DNA from: Perognathus longimembris pacificus
Lineage: Eukaryota; Chordata; Mammalia; Rodentia; Heteromyidae
Assembly (NCBI RefSeq): GCF_023159225.1
Contig: NC_063172.1
Coordinates: forward strand, 44,149,832-44,213,831
Length of the DNA stretch: 64,000 nucleotides
Direction: 5' to 3'
The notes beneath the pieces are model-generated. The model saw only the letters and a list, made by a program, of their open reading frames with translations. It had not been told where the DNA came from and ran no database searches. The translations under genes and the position numbers were made by a program. This document shows, piece by piece, positions 1-12,279 of the stretch (position 1 is the stretch's first letter; each line of letters opens with the position of its first letter).

Positions 1-466
1 CCCCTCCACAGACGAATGGATCCAAAAAATATGGTACTTATACACAATGGAATACTACATAGCGATTAGGAATGGTGAAATATTGTTATTTGCAGGGAAA
101 TGGTCAGAACTCGAACAAATAATGTTGAGTGAGACAAGCCTAGAACACAGAAAACAAAGGGGCATGATCTCCCTGATATATGACTGTTAACAAAGGGAGA
201 CGGAGAGACAGTAGAGACCAAGTCTGTGAATACTGTATATGTTCTTGATACATTGTATATTGCATGTATGTCAACCTGACCTAGACAAGGGATAGAAAAA
301 CAGGTTGTAAGATATCATAAGAAATGTACACACTGCCCTACTATGTAACTGCACCCTCTTTGCACAACACCTTGTAAAAAAATTTATGTCCAATTAATAA
401 AAAAAATAAATAAATAATAAAAAAAAATAAAAAATTTTTAAAAAGTAAAAAAAAAAAAAAAAAAAG
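1..466 (+). mobile_element. L1 element A, 3' end (cut by window edge)
   Basis: The window opens inside the 3' end of a LINE-1. The last 62 codons of ORF2 are followed by a 3' UTR with the same closing segment as the L1 at 21.4-23.7 kb and an A-rich tail with AATAAA-like motifs ending near 465. Relative to that copy, the 3' UTR lacks a 237-bp block. The tail runs directly into the endonuclease domain of the next L1, so this copy probably inserted into that one. The 5' part lies upstream of the window. Confidence 0.93.
2..190 (+). pseudogene. L1 ORF2 protein, C-terminal end (partial)
   Basis: An open frame enters from the window edge and ends at TAA (188-190). It encodes the conserved C-terminal tail of rodent L1 ORF2p, with the motifs [24 protein letters not shown] and [11 protein letters not shown]2p supplies endonuclease and reverse transcriptase for L1 retrotransposition in the ribonucleoprotein. 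Only the end is visible, so whether the upstream frame is intact cannot be judged. The same tail occurs at 8126-8314 and 23072-23260 with few changes, which places the three copies in one subfamily. Confidence 0.9.
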
Positions 467-1404
467 AGACACATCTATCCAGCAAAAGTAAACATCTTCT
501 AAAAGTGAAAGGCTGGAAACAAATCTATCAAGCAAATGGCCCCCATAAGCAGGCTGGAGTTGCAATCCTACTGTCAGACAAAATTGACTTCAAATTAAAA
601 AAGGTAAGAAAAGACAAAGAAGGTTACTACATACTAGTAAAAGGATCTCTCCTACAGGAAGAAATAACCATCCTAAATATCTACACACCAAATGCAGGAG
701 CACCCAACTTCATCAAACAAACACTACTGGCTCTAAAATCACTCATAGACCCAGACACATTGATAGTTGGGGACTTTAACACTCCACTATCACCTCTGGA
801 CAGATCAACACGCCAAAAACTGAACAAAGAAACCACAGAACTAAACAATTGCATAGACCAACTAGACTTAATCGACATCTACAGAATATTCCACCCAGCA
901 AGGACAGAATACACATTCTTTTCAGCAGCACATGGAACATTCTCCAAAATAGATCACATCTTAGGGTACAAAGAAAATCTGTACAAATTCAGAAGTATCA
1001 AAACCATTCCCTGCATTCTCTCAGACCACAATGGAATAAAATTAGAGCTCAACTCAAACAGCCACCACAGAAATTGCTACAATTCATGGAGACTAAACAA
1101 CACACTGCTGAACCATCAGAGGGTCATTGAAGAAATTAAAACAGAAATTCAAATGTTTATGGAATTCAACCAAGTTGAGGACACAAAGTACCAGCTCCTT
1201 TGGGACACAACAAAGGCAGTACTCAGAGGAAATTTTATATCTCTGAGTGCATACATCAACAAACTGGAGAAACAGCAACTCAATAATTTAAGGAAGCACC
1301 TTAATTTCCTTGAGAGAGAACAACAAGCCAAACCCCAAATCAATAGACGGAAGCAAATAATAAAAATCAAATCAGAATTAAATCAGAGACGAAAAAACCA
1401 TTGA
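466..1404 (+). pseudogene. L1-B ORF2 fragment: endonuclease domain
   Basis: Open from the junction with element A's tail to a stop at 1402-1404. It carries the apurinic-type (APE) endonuclease that nicks target DNA. Visible motifs are GDFNTPLSPLDRS, YTFFSAAHGTFSKIDHI and SDHNG, the last two covering the catalytic Asp-His region. The N-terminal part of the domain is missing because of the junction. A one-base loss in an A-run near 1393 shifts the frame. Downstream, the other frame continues with the expected linker ([16 protein letters not shown]) into the reverse transcriptase. Confidence 0.9.
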
Positions 1405-3265
1405 AAGAATCAACAAGACAAAGAGTTGGTTCTTTGAAAAAATCAACAAGATAGACAGACCCCTGGCAAACCTGACCAAAAAACAAAGGCAGCACACTCA
1501 AATAAACAAGATAAGAGATAAAACAGGTAACATCACCACAGAAATAACCGAAATTCAGAAAATAATAAGGGACTATTTTGCAAACCTTTATGCCAACAAA
1601 TTCGAGAACTTGGAAGAAATGGATGATTTCCTAGAAAAAATTCATATCCCCAAACTGAACCATGAAGATTTAAACCTCCTAAACAGACCCATATCCAGTA
1701 CTGAAATTGAAACGGCAATAAATGATCTCCCATCCAAGAAAAGCCCAGGTCCAGACGGATTCACTGAAGCATTCTACAAGACCTTCAAAACAGAACTCAC
1801 ACCAATATTTCTCAAACTCTTCAATGAAATTGAACGAGAACATTCACTTCCAGACTCATTCTATGAAGCCAGTATAACCCTCATCCCAAAACCAGGCAGA
1901 GACTCATCACGGAAAGAGGACTATAGACCGATCTCCCTGATGAACATAGACGCAAAAATTCTCAACAAAATTCTGGCCAATCGACTTCAACAGGTCATCA
2001 AAAAAATCATACAACATGATCAAACTGGATTCGTCCCAGGGATGCAAAGTTGGTTTAATATACACAAGTCAATTAATATAATCCACCACATCAACCGGAG
2101 CAAGATAAAGAACCACATGGTTTTATCTCTGGATGCAGAAAAAGCGTTTGATAAAATCCAGCACCCATTTATGCTAAAAGCCCTGGAAAAACTGGGATTC
2201 CAGGGAACATTCCTGAATATAATCAAGACAGTTTATGACAAACCAATAGCAAGCATAACTCTAAATGATGAAAAACTAAAGCCATTCCCTTTAAAATCAG
2301 GAACAAGGCAGGGATGTCCACTTTCTCCCCTGCTCTTCAACATAGTACTAGAATTCCTAGCCAGAGCAATCAGGCAAGAAGCAAATATAAAGGGGATCCA
2401 AGTAGGTAAAGATGAAGTTAAACTCTCTCTCTTCGCAGATGACATGATCCTATACCTAAAGAATCCCATAGACTCTACCCCCAAGCTACTAGAGCTGATC
2501 CAAAACTTTGGCAAAGTTGCAGGATATAAAATAAACCTTCAAAAATCAACAGCCTTTCTCTATGCTAACGACCCAAAGACCGAGGCTGATATCAGGAAAG
2601 CAACGCCCTTTGCAATAGCCCCCAAAAACATAAAATACCTAGGAATAACCTTAACCAAAGAAGTGAAAGACCTCTTTGAGGAGAACTTTAAAACCTTGAA
2701 AAACAAAATTAAGTCAGAACCAAGGAAATGGAAAAACCTCCCATGCTCCTGGATTGGGAGGATTAATATAATCAAAATGGCAATACTGCCAAAGGCTATC
2801 TACAAATTCAATGCAATACCCATTAATATCCCAACACCATTTTTTGATGAAATAGAGGAAGCAATCGGGAAATTCATATGGAATAATAAAAGACCTAGAA
2901 TAGCAAAAACAATCCTAAGCAGAAAGAACAGTGCTGGGGGAATTACAATACCCAACTTCAAGCTGTATTATAAAGCTATAGTAATAAAAACAGCTTGGTA
3001 TTGGCACTGGAACAGGCCTGAAGACCAATGGAACAGAATTGAAGACCCGGGAATGAACCCACAGAACTATGCCTACTTAATATTTGATAAAGGGGCTATA
3101 ATAATAGTTTGGAAGAAAGATAGCCTCTTTAACAAATTGTGCTGGAAAAACTGGCTCAACACATGCAACAAACTAAAACTAGAATCTTATATATCACCCT
3201 GCACCAAAATCAACTCCAAATGGATTAAAGACCTTGAAATCAAAACAGACACCCTGAAACACTAA
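1396..3265 (+). pseudogene. L1-B ORF2 fragment: reverse transcriptase domain
   Basis: Longest coding remnant in the window. It is open in one frame for about 620 codons after the shift near 1393. Reverse transcriptase blocks appear in order: [14 protein letters not shown] near 1738, [20 protein letters not shown] near 1927, [20 protein letters not shown] near 2300, and the catalytic FADD at 2432-2443. The thumb follows with [11 protein letters not shown] and IKYLGITLT. The frame is lost by a one-base deletion near 3258 and terminates at 3263-3265. The catalytic aspartates are present, but the protein cannot be made in one piece. Confidence 0.92.
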
Positions 3266-4175
3266 AGGAAGAAGTAGGAGAAACACTTGGGCTCCTTGGC
3301 ATAGGACAGAACTTCCTTAACAAAGACCCTGAAAGGCTACAAATCAAAGAAAGGTTGGACAAATGGGACTGCATCAAACTGCAGAGCTTCTGCACGGCAA
3401 AGGACATAGCTCGCAAGATAAACAGAAAGCCCACAGACTGGGAGAAGATCTTTACCGGACATTCAACAGACAAAGGCCTCATCTCTAAAATATATGCAGA
3501 ACTAAAAAAATTACCTTCTTCCAAAACAAAACTGCAAAGAACCAATAGCCCCCTCATCAAGTGGGCTAAAGACTTACAAAGAAACTTCTCTGATGAGGAA
3601 ATGAGAATGGCCAAGAGACATATGAAAAAATGCTCTACATCACTGGCCATAAAGGAAATGCAAATCAAAACAACACTGAGATTCCATCTCACCCCAGCAA
3701 GAATGTCATATATCAAGAAGACTAACAATAACCGTTGTTGGAGGGGATGTGCCAAAAGGGAACCCTACTTCATTGTTGGTGGGAATGTAAACTGGTTCAG
3801 CCACTCTGGCAAGCAGTATGGAGATTCTTCAGAAGGCTAAATATAGAACTCCCCTATGACCCAGCAACCCCACTTTTGGGTATTTATCCAAAAAACCACA
3901 AACAAAATCACAGTAAAGCCACCAGCACAACAATGTTCATTGCAGCGCAATTTGTCATAGCAAGAATCTGGAACCAGCCCAGATGCCCCTCTGTAGACGA
4001 ATGGATCAGGAAAATGTGGTACATATACACAATGGAATTTTATGCCTCTATCAGAAAGAATGACATTGCCCCATTCGTAAGGAAATGGAAGGACTTGGAA
4101 AAAATTGTACTAAGTGAGGTGAGCCAGACCCAAAGAAACATGGACTCTATGGTCTCCCTTATTGGGAATAATTAG
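3259..4175 (+). pseudogene. L1-B ORF2 fragment: C-terminal domain with CCHC-like knuckle
   Basis: Two frames cover the ORF2p C-terminus. The first (about 3259-3765) includes KEEVGETLGLLGIGQNFL and [18 protein letters not shown] sequence. A one-base loss in the AAAAGGG run near 3763 moves the end into a second frame (to TAA 4173-4175) with the Cys/His-rich knuckle [17 protein letters not shown] and the tail DEWIRKMWYIYTMEFY. The knuckle has a C-x3-C...H-x4-C pattern typical of mammalian L1 ORF2p. Together with the shift near 1393, this copy has three single-base frameshifts over about 3.7 kb. Confidence 0.9.
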
Positions 4176-4699
4176 CACAGGATTAGGCAAGACACAGCAG
4201 AGGATCACAAGAGCCCAATAGCTTTACCCTTATGATGACATAAGATGATGCTAAGTGAAATGAACTCCATTTTATGGAAATGATTGTTATATCACAGTTG
4301 TAACTACTTTCAACATTCCATGTGTATCTGTAGTTTATACTGTTGATGATGTTCTTGTATCACCTTCTTCGATTGTATCTGCACTATCTCTGTAATCTTA
4401 TCTGAGTATATTGGAAACCATGTATACTGGTATTAGAACTAGGAAATTGAGAGGGAATACCAAAATTGAGAGACAAAGGGTAAATTAAGAGAAACAACAA
4501 CAAAAGCAATACTTGCAAAACTGTATGGTGTAAGCGAACTGAACACCTCAGGGGTGAAAAGGGGAGGGGGGAGGGGGGTATGAGGGACAAGGTAACAAAC
4601 AGTACAAGAAATGTATTCAATGTCTAACATATGAAACTGTAACCTCTCTGTACATCAGTTTTATAATAAAAAATTAAAAAAAAAACAAACAAAAAAACC

Positions 4700-6954
4700 C
4701 AAAACAGCAGGAGTAGCCATCCTGATCTCAGACAAGCTGAACTTTTCATTAAAATCAACTCAAAAAGGCAAAGAAGGACACTACATTTTAAAACAAGGAA
4801 AAATACAGAATCAAGCCATCACAGTGATAAATGTATTCTCACCGAACAAGAGGCCCTACATATGTCAAGCAAATTCTCAGAGAACTACAGAACAAGATAG
4901 ACCCAAACACAATCATAGTGGGTGACTTTAATACCCCACTCTTTCCAAGAGACAGATCCAACACCCAGAGGATTAGCAAGGGAGCTGAGGACCTAAGTAC
5001 CATATCCCTAATGGATCTGACAGATCTATACAGAATCTTCTACCCTACAGAGACCCAATACACATTCTTCTCAGCAGCCCACGGAACATACTCCAAAATA
5101 GACCATGTCATAGCCCACACAAAGAACCTCAGCAAATACAAAAGTATTGATGTCATCCCATGTATTATATCTGACCACAGTGGAATAAAGGTAACCCTCA
5201 ATAACAACGGTTACCAGAGGCTATACACATTCTTGGAGGCTAAACCTCACACTGTTATCCAACACTTGGGCTACAGACCAAATTAAAGATGAAATCTACG
5301 AATTCATAAGCCAGAATGACAATAAAAACACATCACAAAGAAACCTATGGGACACAGTTAAGGCAGTACTGAGGGGCAAGATCATTGCCCTCAGCACTCA
5401 CATTAAAAGAATGGAAACAGAGCAGGTGAATAACCTCACCATGAAACTAAAACAACTGGAGAAACAAGAAATGATCGAACCTAAAATGACTAGGAGGAGA
5501 GAGATCACAAAGATTAAAGAAGAGATAAATCTGATTGAAAATAGAAAGACCATTCAACAAATAAATAAAATTAAATGCTGGTTCTTTGAGAAAATAAATA
5601 AAATTGACAGACCCCTCGCAAGACTTACAAAAAAAAAAAAAGAAGATACTCATATATGTAAAATCAGGGACTTCACCGGAAAAATAACAACAAGTACATA
5701 TGATATTCAAACAATCATAAGGAACTATTTCCAGAACCTCTACTCAATAAAAAACAATAATTTTACAGAAATGGATCAATTCTTAGAGAAGTATAAACTT
5801 CCCAAACTGAACCAAGAAGAAATAAATCAAGTAAATAAACCAATAACTTACAGTGAGATACAGGGGGTAATCAAGAACCTCCCAACAAAGAAAAGCCCAG
5901 GCCCAGATGGATTCACCAACGAATTCTATAATACCTATAGTGAGAAGCTAATACCAATACTCCTCAAACTCTTCTGCGAAATAGAAACAGAGGGAGAAAT
6001 ACCAAACTCATTCTACGAAGCTAATATCATACTCATTCCCAAACAAGGCAAAGACCCAACAAAAAAAGAGAACTACAGACCAATATCACTAATGAACACA
6101 GATGCTAAGCTCCTCAATAAAATATTAGCTAACAGGATCCAGAAACTGATCAAGAAAATTATACATCATGATCAAGTAGGCTTCATCCCACAGTCACAAG
6201 GATGGTTCAACATCCGTAAATCAATCAACGTAATTCACCACATAAACAGATCTAAAATCAAGAATCACATTGTTATCTCAGTCGATGCCCAAAAAGCTTT
6301 GACAAAATACAACACCCATACTTATTAAAAGCTCTGGAGAGAACAGGAATAGATGGAACATTCCTCAAAACAATAAAAGCCATATACAACAGACCAACTG
6401 CTAACATCATATTAAATGGAGAGAAACTTAAATCATTCCCCCTAAACTCAGGAACAAGACATGGATGCCCACTCTCCCTACTTCTTTTCAACATAGTTCT
6501 GGAATCCCTAGCCATAGCAATAAGGCAAGAGGAGGACATCAAAGGGATCCACATCAGCAAGGAAGAAATCAAGTTATCCCTATTCGCAGACGACATGATC
6601 TTATATCTGAAGGACCCAAAAAACTCAGTCCCCAAACTCCTACACCTAATAAACCATTTTGGCAAAGTAGCAGGATACAAAATCAATCCACAAAAGTCAG
6701 CAGCTTTTCTGTACACCAGCAATGTACAAACAGAAAAGGAAATTATGCAAACAATTCCATTTACAGTAGCCAAAAAAAGAATAAAGTACCTAGGGATCAA
6801 CTTAACCAAGGATGTGACGGACCTATTTAATGAGAACTATAAAAATCTAATAAGGGAAATCAAAGAAGACACAAGGAGATGGAAAGACCTCCCATGCTCA
6901 TGGGTAGGCAGAATCAATATAGTGAAAATGGCCATATTGTCCAAGTTTTTATAA
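4700..6954 (+). pseudogene. L1-C ORF2: endonuclease and N-terminal half of reverse transcriptase
   Basis: Pieces in three frames. The endonuclease part (open 4831-5286) shows GDFNTPLFPRDRS, YTFFSAAHGTYSKIDHV and SDHSG. Frameshifts lie near 4840 and 5250. The next piece (open 5411-6328) carries the linker and early RT blocks ([33 protein letters not shown]) and breaks near 6297, where one T of the AFDK codons is lost. The third piece includes the catalytic FADD (6583-6594) and ends at a nonsense codon TAA at 6952-6954, where element D has TAC. It cannot encode an active protein. Confidence 0.9.
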
Positions 6955-8314
6955 AAATTCAATGCAATCCCTATCAAAATCCCAGTCACATTCTTCACTG
7001 AAATACAGAAAGCAATCCATAAATTCATATGGAACAGCAAAAGATCTAGAATAGCCAAAGCAATTCTAGGCAAAAAAAAAACAGTGCAGGAGATATCACA
7101 ATATCAGACTTCAAGTTCTACTACAGGGCCATAATAACAAAAACAGCCCGGTATTGGCATAAAAACAGATCGGAAGAAGAATGGATTAGAATTGAAGATC
7201 CAGAAATAAAACCACACTCTTACAGTCAGCTGATATTCGACAAAGGAGCTAAAGACATACAATGGAATAAGCATAGCCTCTTCAACTATTGGTGCTGGGA
7301 GAACTGGGCAGCCATATGCAGAAAACTCAAAGTAGACCCAAGCCTATACCATGCACCAAGATCAACTCAAAATGGATCAAGGACCTCAATATCAGACCTG
7401 AATCCTTGAAACTACTGAAGGACAGAGTAGGAAAGATGCTAGAACTTATAGGCACAGGAAGGAACTTCCTGAATAGAGTCCCAGGGGCACAACAAATAGG
7501 GGAGAGACTCGAAAAATGGGACTACTACAAATTAAAAAGTTACTGCACAGCTAAGGACATAGCCACCAAAACAGAAAGACAGCCAACCATAACGGAAAGG
7601 ATCTTTACCAGCACAGCAACAGACAAAGGCCTAATATCTGTCATCTACAGAGAACTCAAAAAACTAAGCCCTTCCAAGCCCAATAAACCTATTAGGAAAT
7701 GGGCAAAGGAGCTAAAGAGAGACTTCACAAGAGAAGAAATAAAAATGGCAAAGAAACACATGAGGAAATGCTCAACATCCCTGGTAGTAAAGGAAATGCA
7801 AATCAAAACAACCCTGAGATACCACCTCACTCCAGTTAGAATGGCCTACACTCTGAACTCAGGCAACAACAAATGCTGGAGGGGGTGTGGAGAAAGAGGA
7901 ACCCTTCTCCATTGTTGGTGGGAGTGCAAATTAGTACAACCACTTTGGAGAACAGTATGGAGGTTTCTCAAAAAGCTCAATATAGACCTACCCTATGACC
8001 CAGCCATACCACTCCTAGGCATCTATCCTAAACAGCAAACCCCAAGATATCAAAAAGACATATGTATTTCCATGTTTATCATGGCACAATTCACAATAGC
8101 CAAAATATGGAAACAACCCAGATGCCCCTCCACAGATGAATGGATCCAAAAAATATGGTACCTATACACAATTGAATACTACATAGCAATTAGGAATGGT
8201 GAAATATTGTTATCCGCAGAGAAATGGTCAGAACTTGAACCAATAATGTTGAGCGAGACAAGCCTAGAACACAGAAAACAAAGAGGCATGATCTCCCTGA
8301 TATATGACTGTTAA
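6955..8314 (+). pseudogene. L1-C ORF2: thumb and C-terminal domain
   Basis: Continues the ORF2 homology after the nonsense codon: [14 protein letters not shown], a shift in the A-run at 7071-7081, then a further one-base loss near 7345. From there it is open to TAA at 8312-8314. The last 340 or so codons are largely undisturbed, with the CCHC-like knuckle ([18 protein letters not shown]) and the C-terminal tail. The open part begins upstream in an unrelated frame, so its apparent start is not meaningful. Confidence 0.9.
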
Positions 8315-8525
8315 GAAAGGGTGACGGGGAGACAGTAGAGACCAGGTCTGTGAAACCAAAAACTGCTTGTCAAATGGTATTTCCCACAGGATTGGGGCAG
8401 TGACCCAACATTATGTAACTAAAACCAAACAACTACTCAACATGTAAAGGTCAAAAATTGACCTCTCAGTGGAATACAATAGCTCAAAAGCTATGTATGT
8501 ACGTTCATATAAGACTACTGTCGAC

Positions 8526-10189
8526 ATTGTGAAAGCTCTGCTTTGTGACTCAACTCTCAATTCTGCCACATTGAGTAGTGATGTCTCAGTGTAAGTTTTA
8601 GAGAAGACAAACCATATCCAAACCATCACACCCAGTTACTTGGTCTAGATGGAGGAACCAGTGAAAATTTCTGCAAAGTAGGTGAAGGGTAGGGACAGGT
8701 GACAGAGAGGATGGTTCATCTGTGAAGGCCCATTCTTTCAATAAAGAACACAGTCCTATGGCTGGGTGGGAGAGTTTGGTTACTGAAAGGATTGGAAAAA
8801 CATAACAAAAACACATGTGCAGAAGTGTCAGGATCATCAGGAGACTGAATTTTTCTAGAAGATCAAAAATGGTGGCTTTTGCAAATGGGAAACTTTGAAA
8901 CTACTTCTTTGAAGATACTAACATATTTTATTTAACAGTTGATGTAACCAAATTAATCACTTTATTAGGGTTGGCCTAAAATATCTTTGAGGTCTGTATT
9001 CCTTAAGAATTCAGTACAAGTACATGTAACAGAAAACTGAGCAACAATGAGAGAACACACAGAGAGATTTCTTTTCTATGCAAATCCAGAGCTTAACCAT
9101 CACCTGGGTTTTGGTGATCAAAAGCTCTTTGATTTCTCTTTGCCTTTCTTCCAGGATAGCATGGTGACTTCTTTGGCTCCAACTCTAATCACTCTCATGC
9201 CTTTCTAGCAAGTGTAGGAAACAAAAGGTAGGATCCATGTGTGTATCAGGAATGCAGAAACTCAGAACTGTCCTGCAGGCTTCACATAAAATTCGTGGTC
9301 AGAAGTGTATCTAAGTGGTTTTAGGTTGTATATCTAATTGTTTGTTAATAAGGAAAAGAATGAGAACAGGTGTTAGTTGTATGTGTATTGGAGGGCGGGG
9401 AAGGGTGATCATAAGTTTGAATCAATGGCATCTAGCAGCTAATTGTCTTGAAGACCAAGGGTTCTTTAAAGTATTCCATGAGTGGTAATGCTTTTATCTA
9501 TACCCACTCAAATGACATGGTTACATGAGTTTCCAAAAAAATCATGATTTGGGAGCCTGTACTCAGTAACCTCTATGGACCTTACAGTCTGAATGAGTCT
9601 TACAGTCTGAATGAGTCTGTTGAAATGTAAGGAAGACTTAAAACAAAAATGAATCTTATAATAACACAGATGACTTTTCTTTAGAGTTGTAGATTGTCCT
9701 ATTCAGTAAAAGCAGAGCCCTTAAACTGTTCTGTTCTCCTGTTCCAGGCAGAGAGACATGTAATTGGTTTCTCTGTGCTATAGTTGGGGGTGAAATAAAT
9801 AAAAAAAAAATATTAGTAAGCTTTCTAAATGATGTAACCAATCCAAGATGTGTATCACTTTCAGACCATCCATTATACCTGTAATTACAAAATTCTAGAT
9901 CAGCTTTGCATGTTGATATTTTCTGAGGCCTTTATTTCATTGGACATCTTCCTGGGTTCTACTGAAGGAAACGATTGGTACTGGTGGTGGGAGGCAGGAA
10001 GGACACATAGCCTGAGTAACCATCTGAGATTCCACGACTTATATATACTCTTGTGACCTCATGTGTCATTTCAGCCTATTGGTGTACATAGTTCTGTGTG
10101 GTTTTATGGTTTACTTTGTGTTGTCTGTGCTCCCCAAGTGCATGCTCATCTATAGTTGTAGCTCAATTACACAATAATCCTCATTTCTT
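8526..10189. other. Unassigned sequence
   Basis: No confident gene or repeat. A short direct duplication 'cttacagtctgaatgagt' occurs near 9580-9617, two copies about 20 bp apart. Open frames are short and random in composition. The first 80 bases could be a divergent L1 3' end. Confidence 0.4.
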
Positions 10190-10394
10190 TTCTTTTCTTT
10201 TTTTTTTGGCCAGTCCTGGGGCTTGAACTCAGGGCCTGGCCTCTGTCCCTGAGCTTCTTTTGCTCAAAGCTAGCACTCTACCACTTGAGCCACAGCACCA
10301 CTTCTGGCTTTTGCTGTTTATATAGTACTGAGGAATTGAACCCAGGGCTTCATGCATGCAAGCACCCTACCACTAAGCCACATTCCCAGCCCAT
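10190..10394 (-). mobile_element. IDL-Geo SINE (antisense)
   Basis: Reads T-run, Geo half (GGCCAGTCCTGGGGCTTGAA) and then ID-like half (to CATTCCCAGCCC) on the + strand, so the SINE lies on the - strand. Imperfect flanking duplications TAATCCTCATTT and TAATCGTCATTT support insertion boundaries. Confidence 0.9.
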
Positions 10395-12279
10395 AGTAAT
10401 CGTCATTTATTTCCCCTTTCTACCAATCTTAATCTTGTATAATTTCTACAAAGCATTGGATGGGCTGTGTGACCAATAGCATAAATCCTATTGAGTAGGT
10501 CATAAAAGATTGGTTTCTGCCTCTCTCTCTCTGTTCTGTCATCAGTGTTTGTATCTATCTCCCTGTCTCTGTCTGTCTGTCTGCTGTCTGTCTCCCCCCA
10601 ATCCTGTCCTCCCCAAAAGCTAGCTTCTAAAAACTGGGGTAAAGACATCAAGTGTCTTTACTATGGAAATGCCAATATGATAATTAACAAGTCTCACTGC
10701 CTATAGCCAGCAAAGAGCCAAGGTTATCTACCATCAGCTGTGTATGTGCACCATTTTGGGAGCCAGTTTTGCAAGCCCAAGGCAAACATTGGATAGCAGA
10801 AATCTGGGACAATATTTTGACTGCAATATTGTAGATATTCCTGAGCCAGTGTCCCAGTTGCAACGACATTTCTGATCCACCAAAACTATGAGAAATACTA
10901 TTTGTTTGTGAGTTTTAGCCATGAAGTTTGGGGGCAGCTTACTGTACAGTCACAGATAAAGGAATAATAGTGAGGGTTGGGTCTACCTAAGTCTTTGCAG
11001 AAATCAAAAAGTGAATTCTATTGAGGGATGTCTTTTGATTCATGAGAAGGAGCTGATGGATACAGGAGCCTGTTCTGGAAGATGTAAGTGGTCCTTCTGT
11101 TCCTTACAGTGGCGGTTTTCCCTTTAACTACATTACTCTCTGGATCTCTCTCCTTCTTCCTTGCATCAACTCCTAAATAACCTACTTGCCCATTGGCCCA
11201 CTGCCAGGCTATTCCTTCAGGGAAACACAAGCTAACACAGTAAGGGAGTAAGGATCATGTGCTTGCAGGAGAGTGTGAAGAGCAGTGAGGGGCATGTATG
11301 GAAGAGACAAAACACAGAATCAGCCCTGCTTTCCAATAACTGGCTCTTGTGGGCAAATCATTCTTGGAGAGCTAGAACACTCACTGGCTCCTGAGAGAGG
11401 GCATTTATCTACTGAGGACTCTGCCCTGTGACCCAAACACCTCCCACTATACCCCACTTCCCAACACTGAAAATGTAAAAGCCTGTGTTTTGGTGGGGGT
11501 GAGCCATGGGGCTGGTCACTTGGTTAAATTGGAGGAGTCAGCAAAGGCCTCTGCCAGGAGCACCAGGTAAGTTGGGGATATCTTTTGTTTTTACATAAGA
11601 ATTCCAGCATTTCACTTACTGAATGAGAGCTGAAGCTTAGCCTGGCTTAAGTGGAATGTACAAATAGGAAATTTATTTTATTGGAGGACTTCTTTAGCAG
11701 TATAATGATAAGTTCTTTTTTCTTTCTTTCTCTTAGGGAAAATGTGTGCATTTTACACAGTGTCAGCTTTGAAAGTTTCCTAATTAGGCATTTACACATC
11801 AAGGGCCCTTATAAGCCTTTTCTGTTGGCATCAATACAGAATAAAATAGTTCCTGAGGGTGACACAAAGGGTAAATTCTGCATATCGCATTCCTCCATCC
11901 TCAAAAAAAGGAGAAAGTTAATTCTAAATAGGTCTCATTGCCAAGTGCGGGAACAGTTAGGAACTTCCTGTGGGCTTTGGTGGGTACAGAGGGGTCCCCA
12001 CCTGCTTGCACTGTGGTCCACCAGATTAGCCAGGGCTCATTGGGAAAGTATTTTCCTAAGAAAGAGGAATTCAAACTTCTTTAACTTTGTGGCTTTCTCT
12101 GCCCACAAACAATGGCTTTGTATATAGTGTGTTTTGTGGGGAACAATGGAATATGTCATCTGGGTTTCCTAACAGCCAGGAGCTCCAGGACACTGGAAAA
12201 CAAAAGCAAGTCTTTCAACAGGTATTTGGCTAATTTGTCTCTCTTTAACTGTTTGTCACTATGCACTAGGTTTTCTTTG
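10395..12279. other. Unassigned sequence with a short CT/TGTC tract
   Basis: No gene recognised. CTCT and CTGT repeats lie at about 10519-10595. Open frames at 11651-12127 (158 codons) and nearby lack any recognisable domain. Confidence 0.4.

Larger units (their letters stand above)
466..4692 (+). mobile_element. L1 element B, ORF2 to poly(A), different subfamily
   Basis: Nearly all of ORF2 plus a 3' UTR and A-rich tail (about 4660-4692). The 3' UTR and many ORF2 residues differ from elements A, C and D, so this is a separate subfamily. The homology starts abruptly at the end of element A's poly(A), in the endonuclease domain, so the 5' part is probably upstream of element A. The 3' UTR contains a G-rich stretch near 4560-4580 and ends with a segment (about 4630-4665) also seen antisense at 41.7 kb. 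Confidence 0.93.
4693..8525 (+). mobile_element. L1 element C, broken ORF2, no visible poly(A)
   Basis: Homology starts abruptly after element B's A-rich tail, again inside the endonuclease domain (AGVAILISDK-type sequence). This fits element B having inserted into element C. ORF2 is decayed by at least six disruptions. After the native stop (8312-8314), the 3' UTR follows element D to about 8523 (GTCGACAT) and then diverges. No A-tail is seen, so the 3' end is deleted, rearranged or of another subtype. The subfamily is the same as A and D. Confidence 0.9.

Noticed and set aside
191..240. Splicing as the cause of the missing 237 bp in L1-A
   Set aside because: The junction cannot be placed at GT...AG boundaries.
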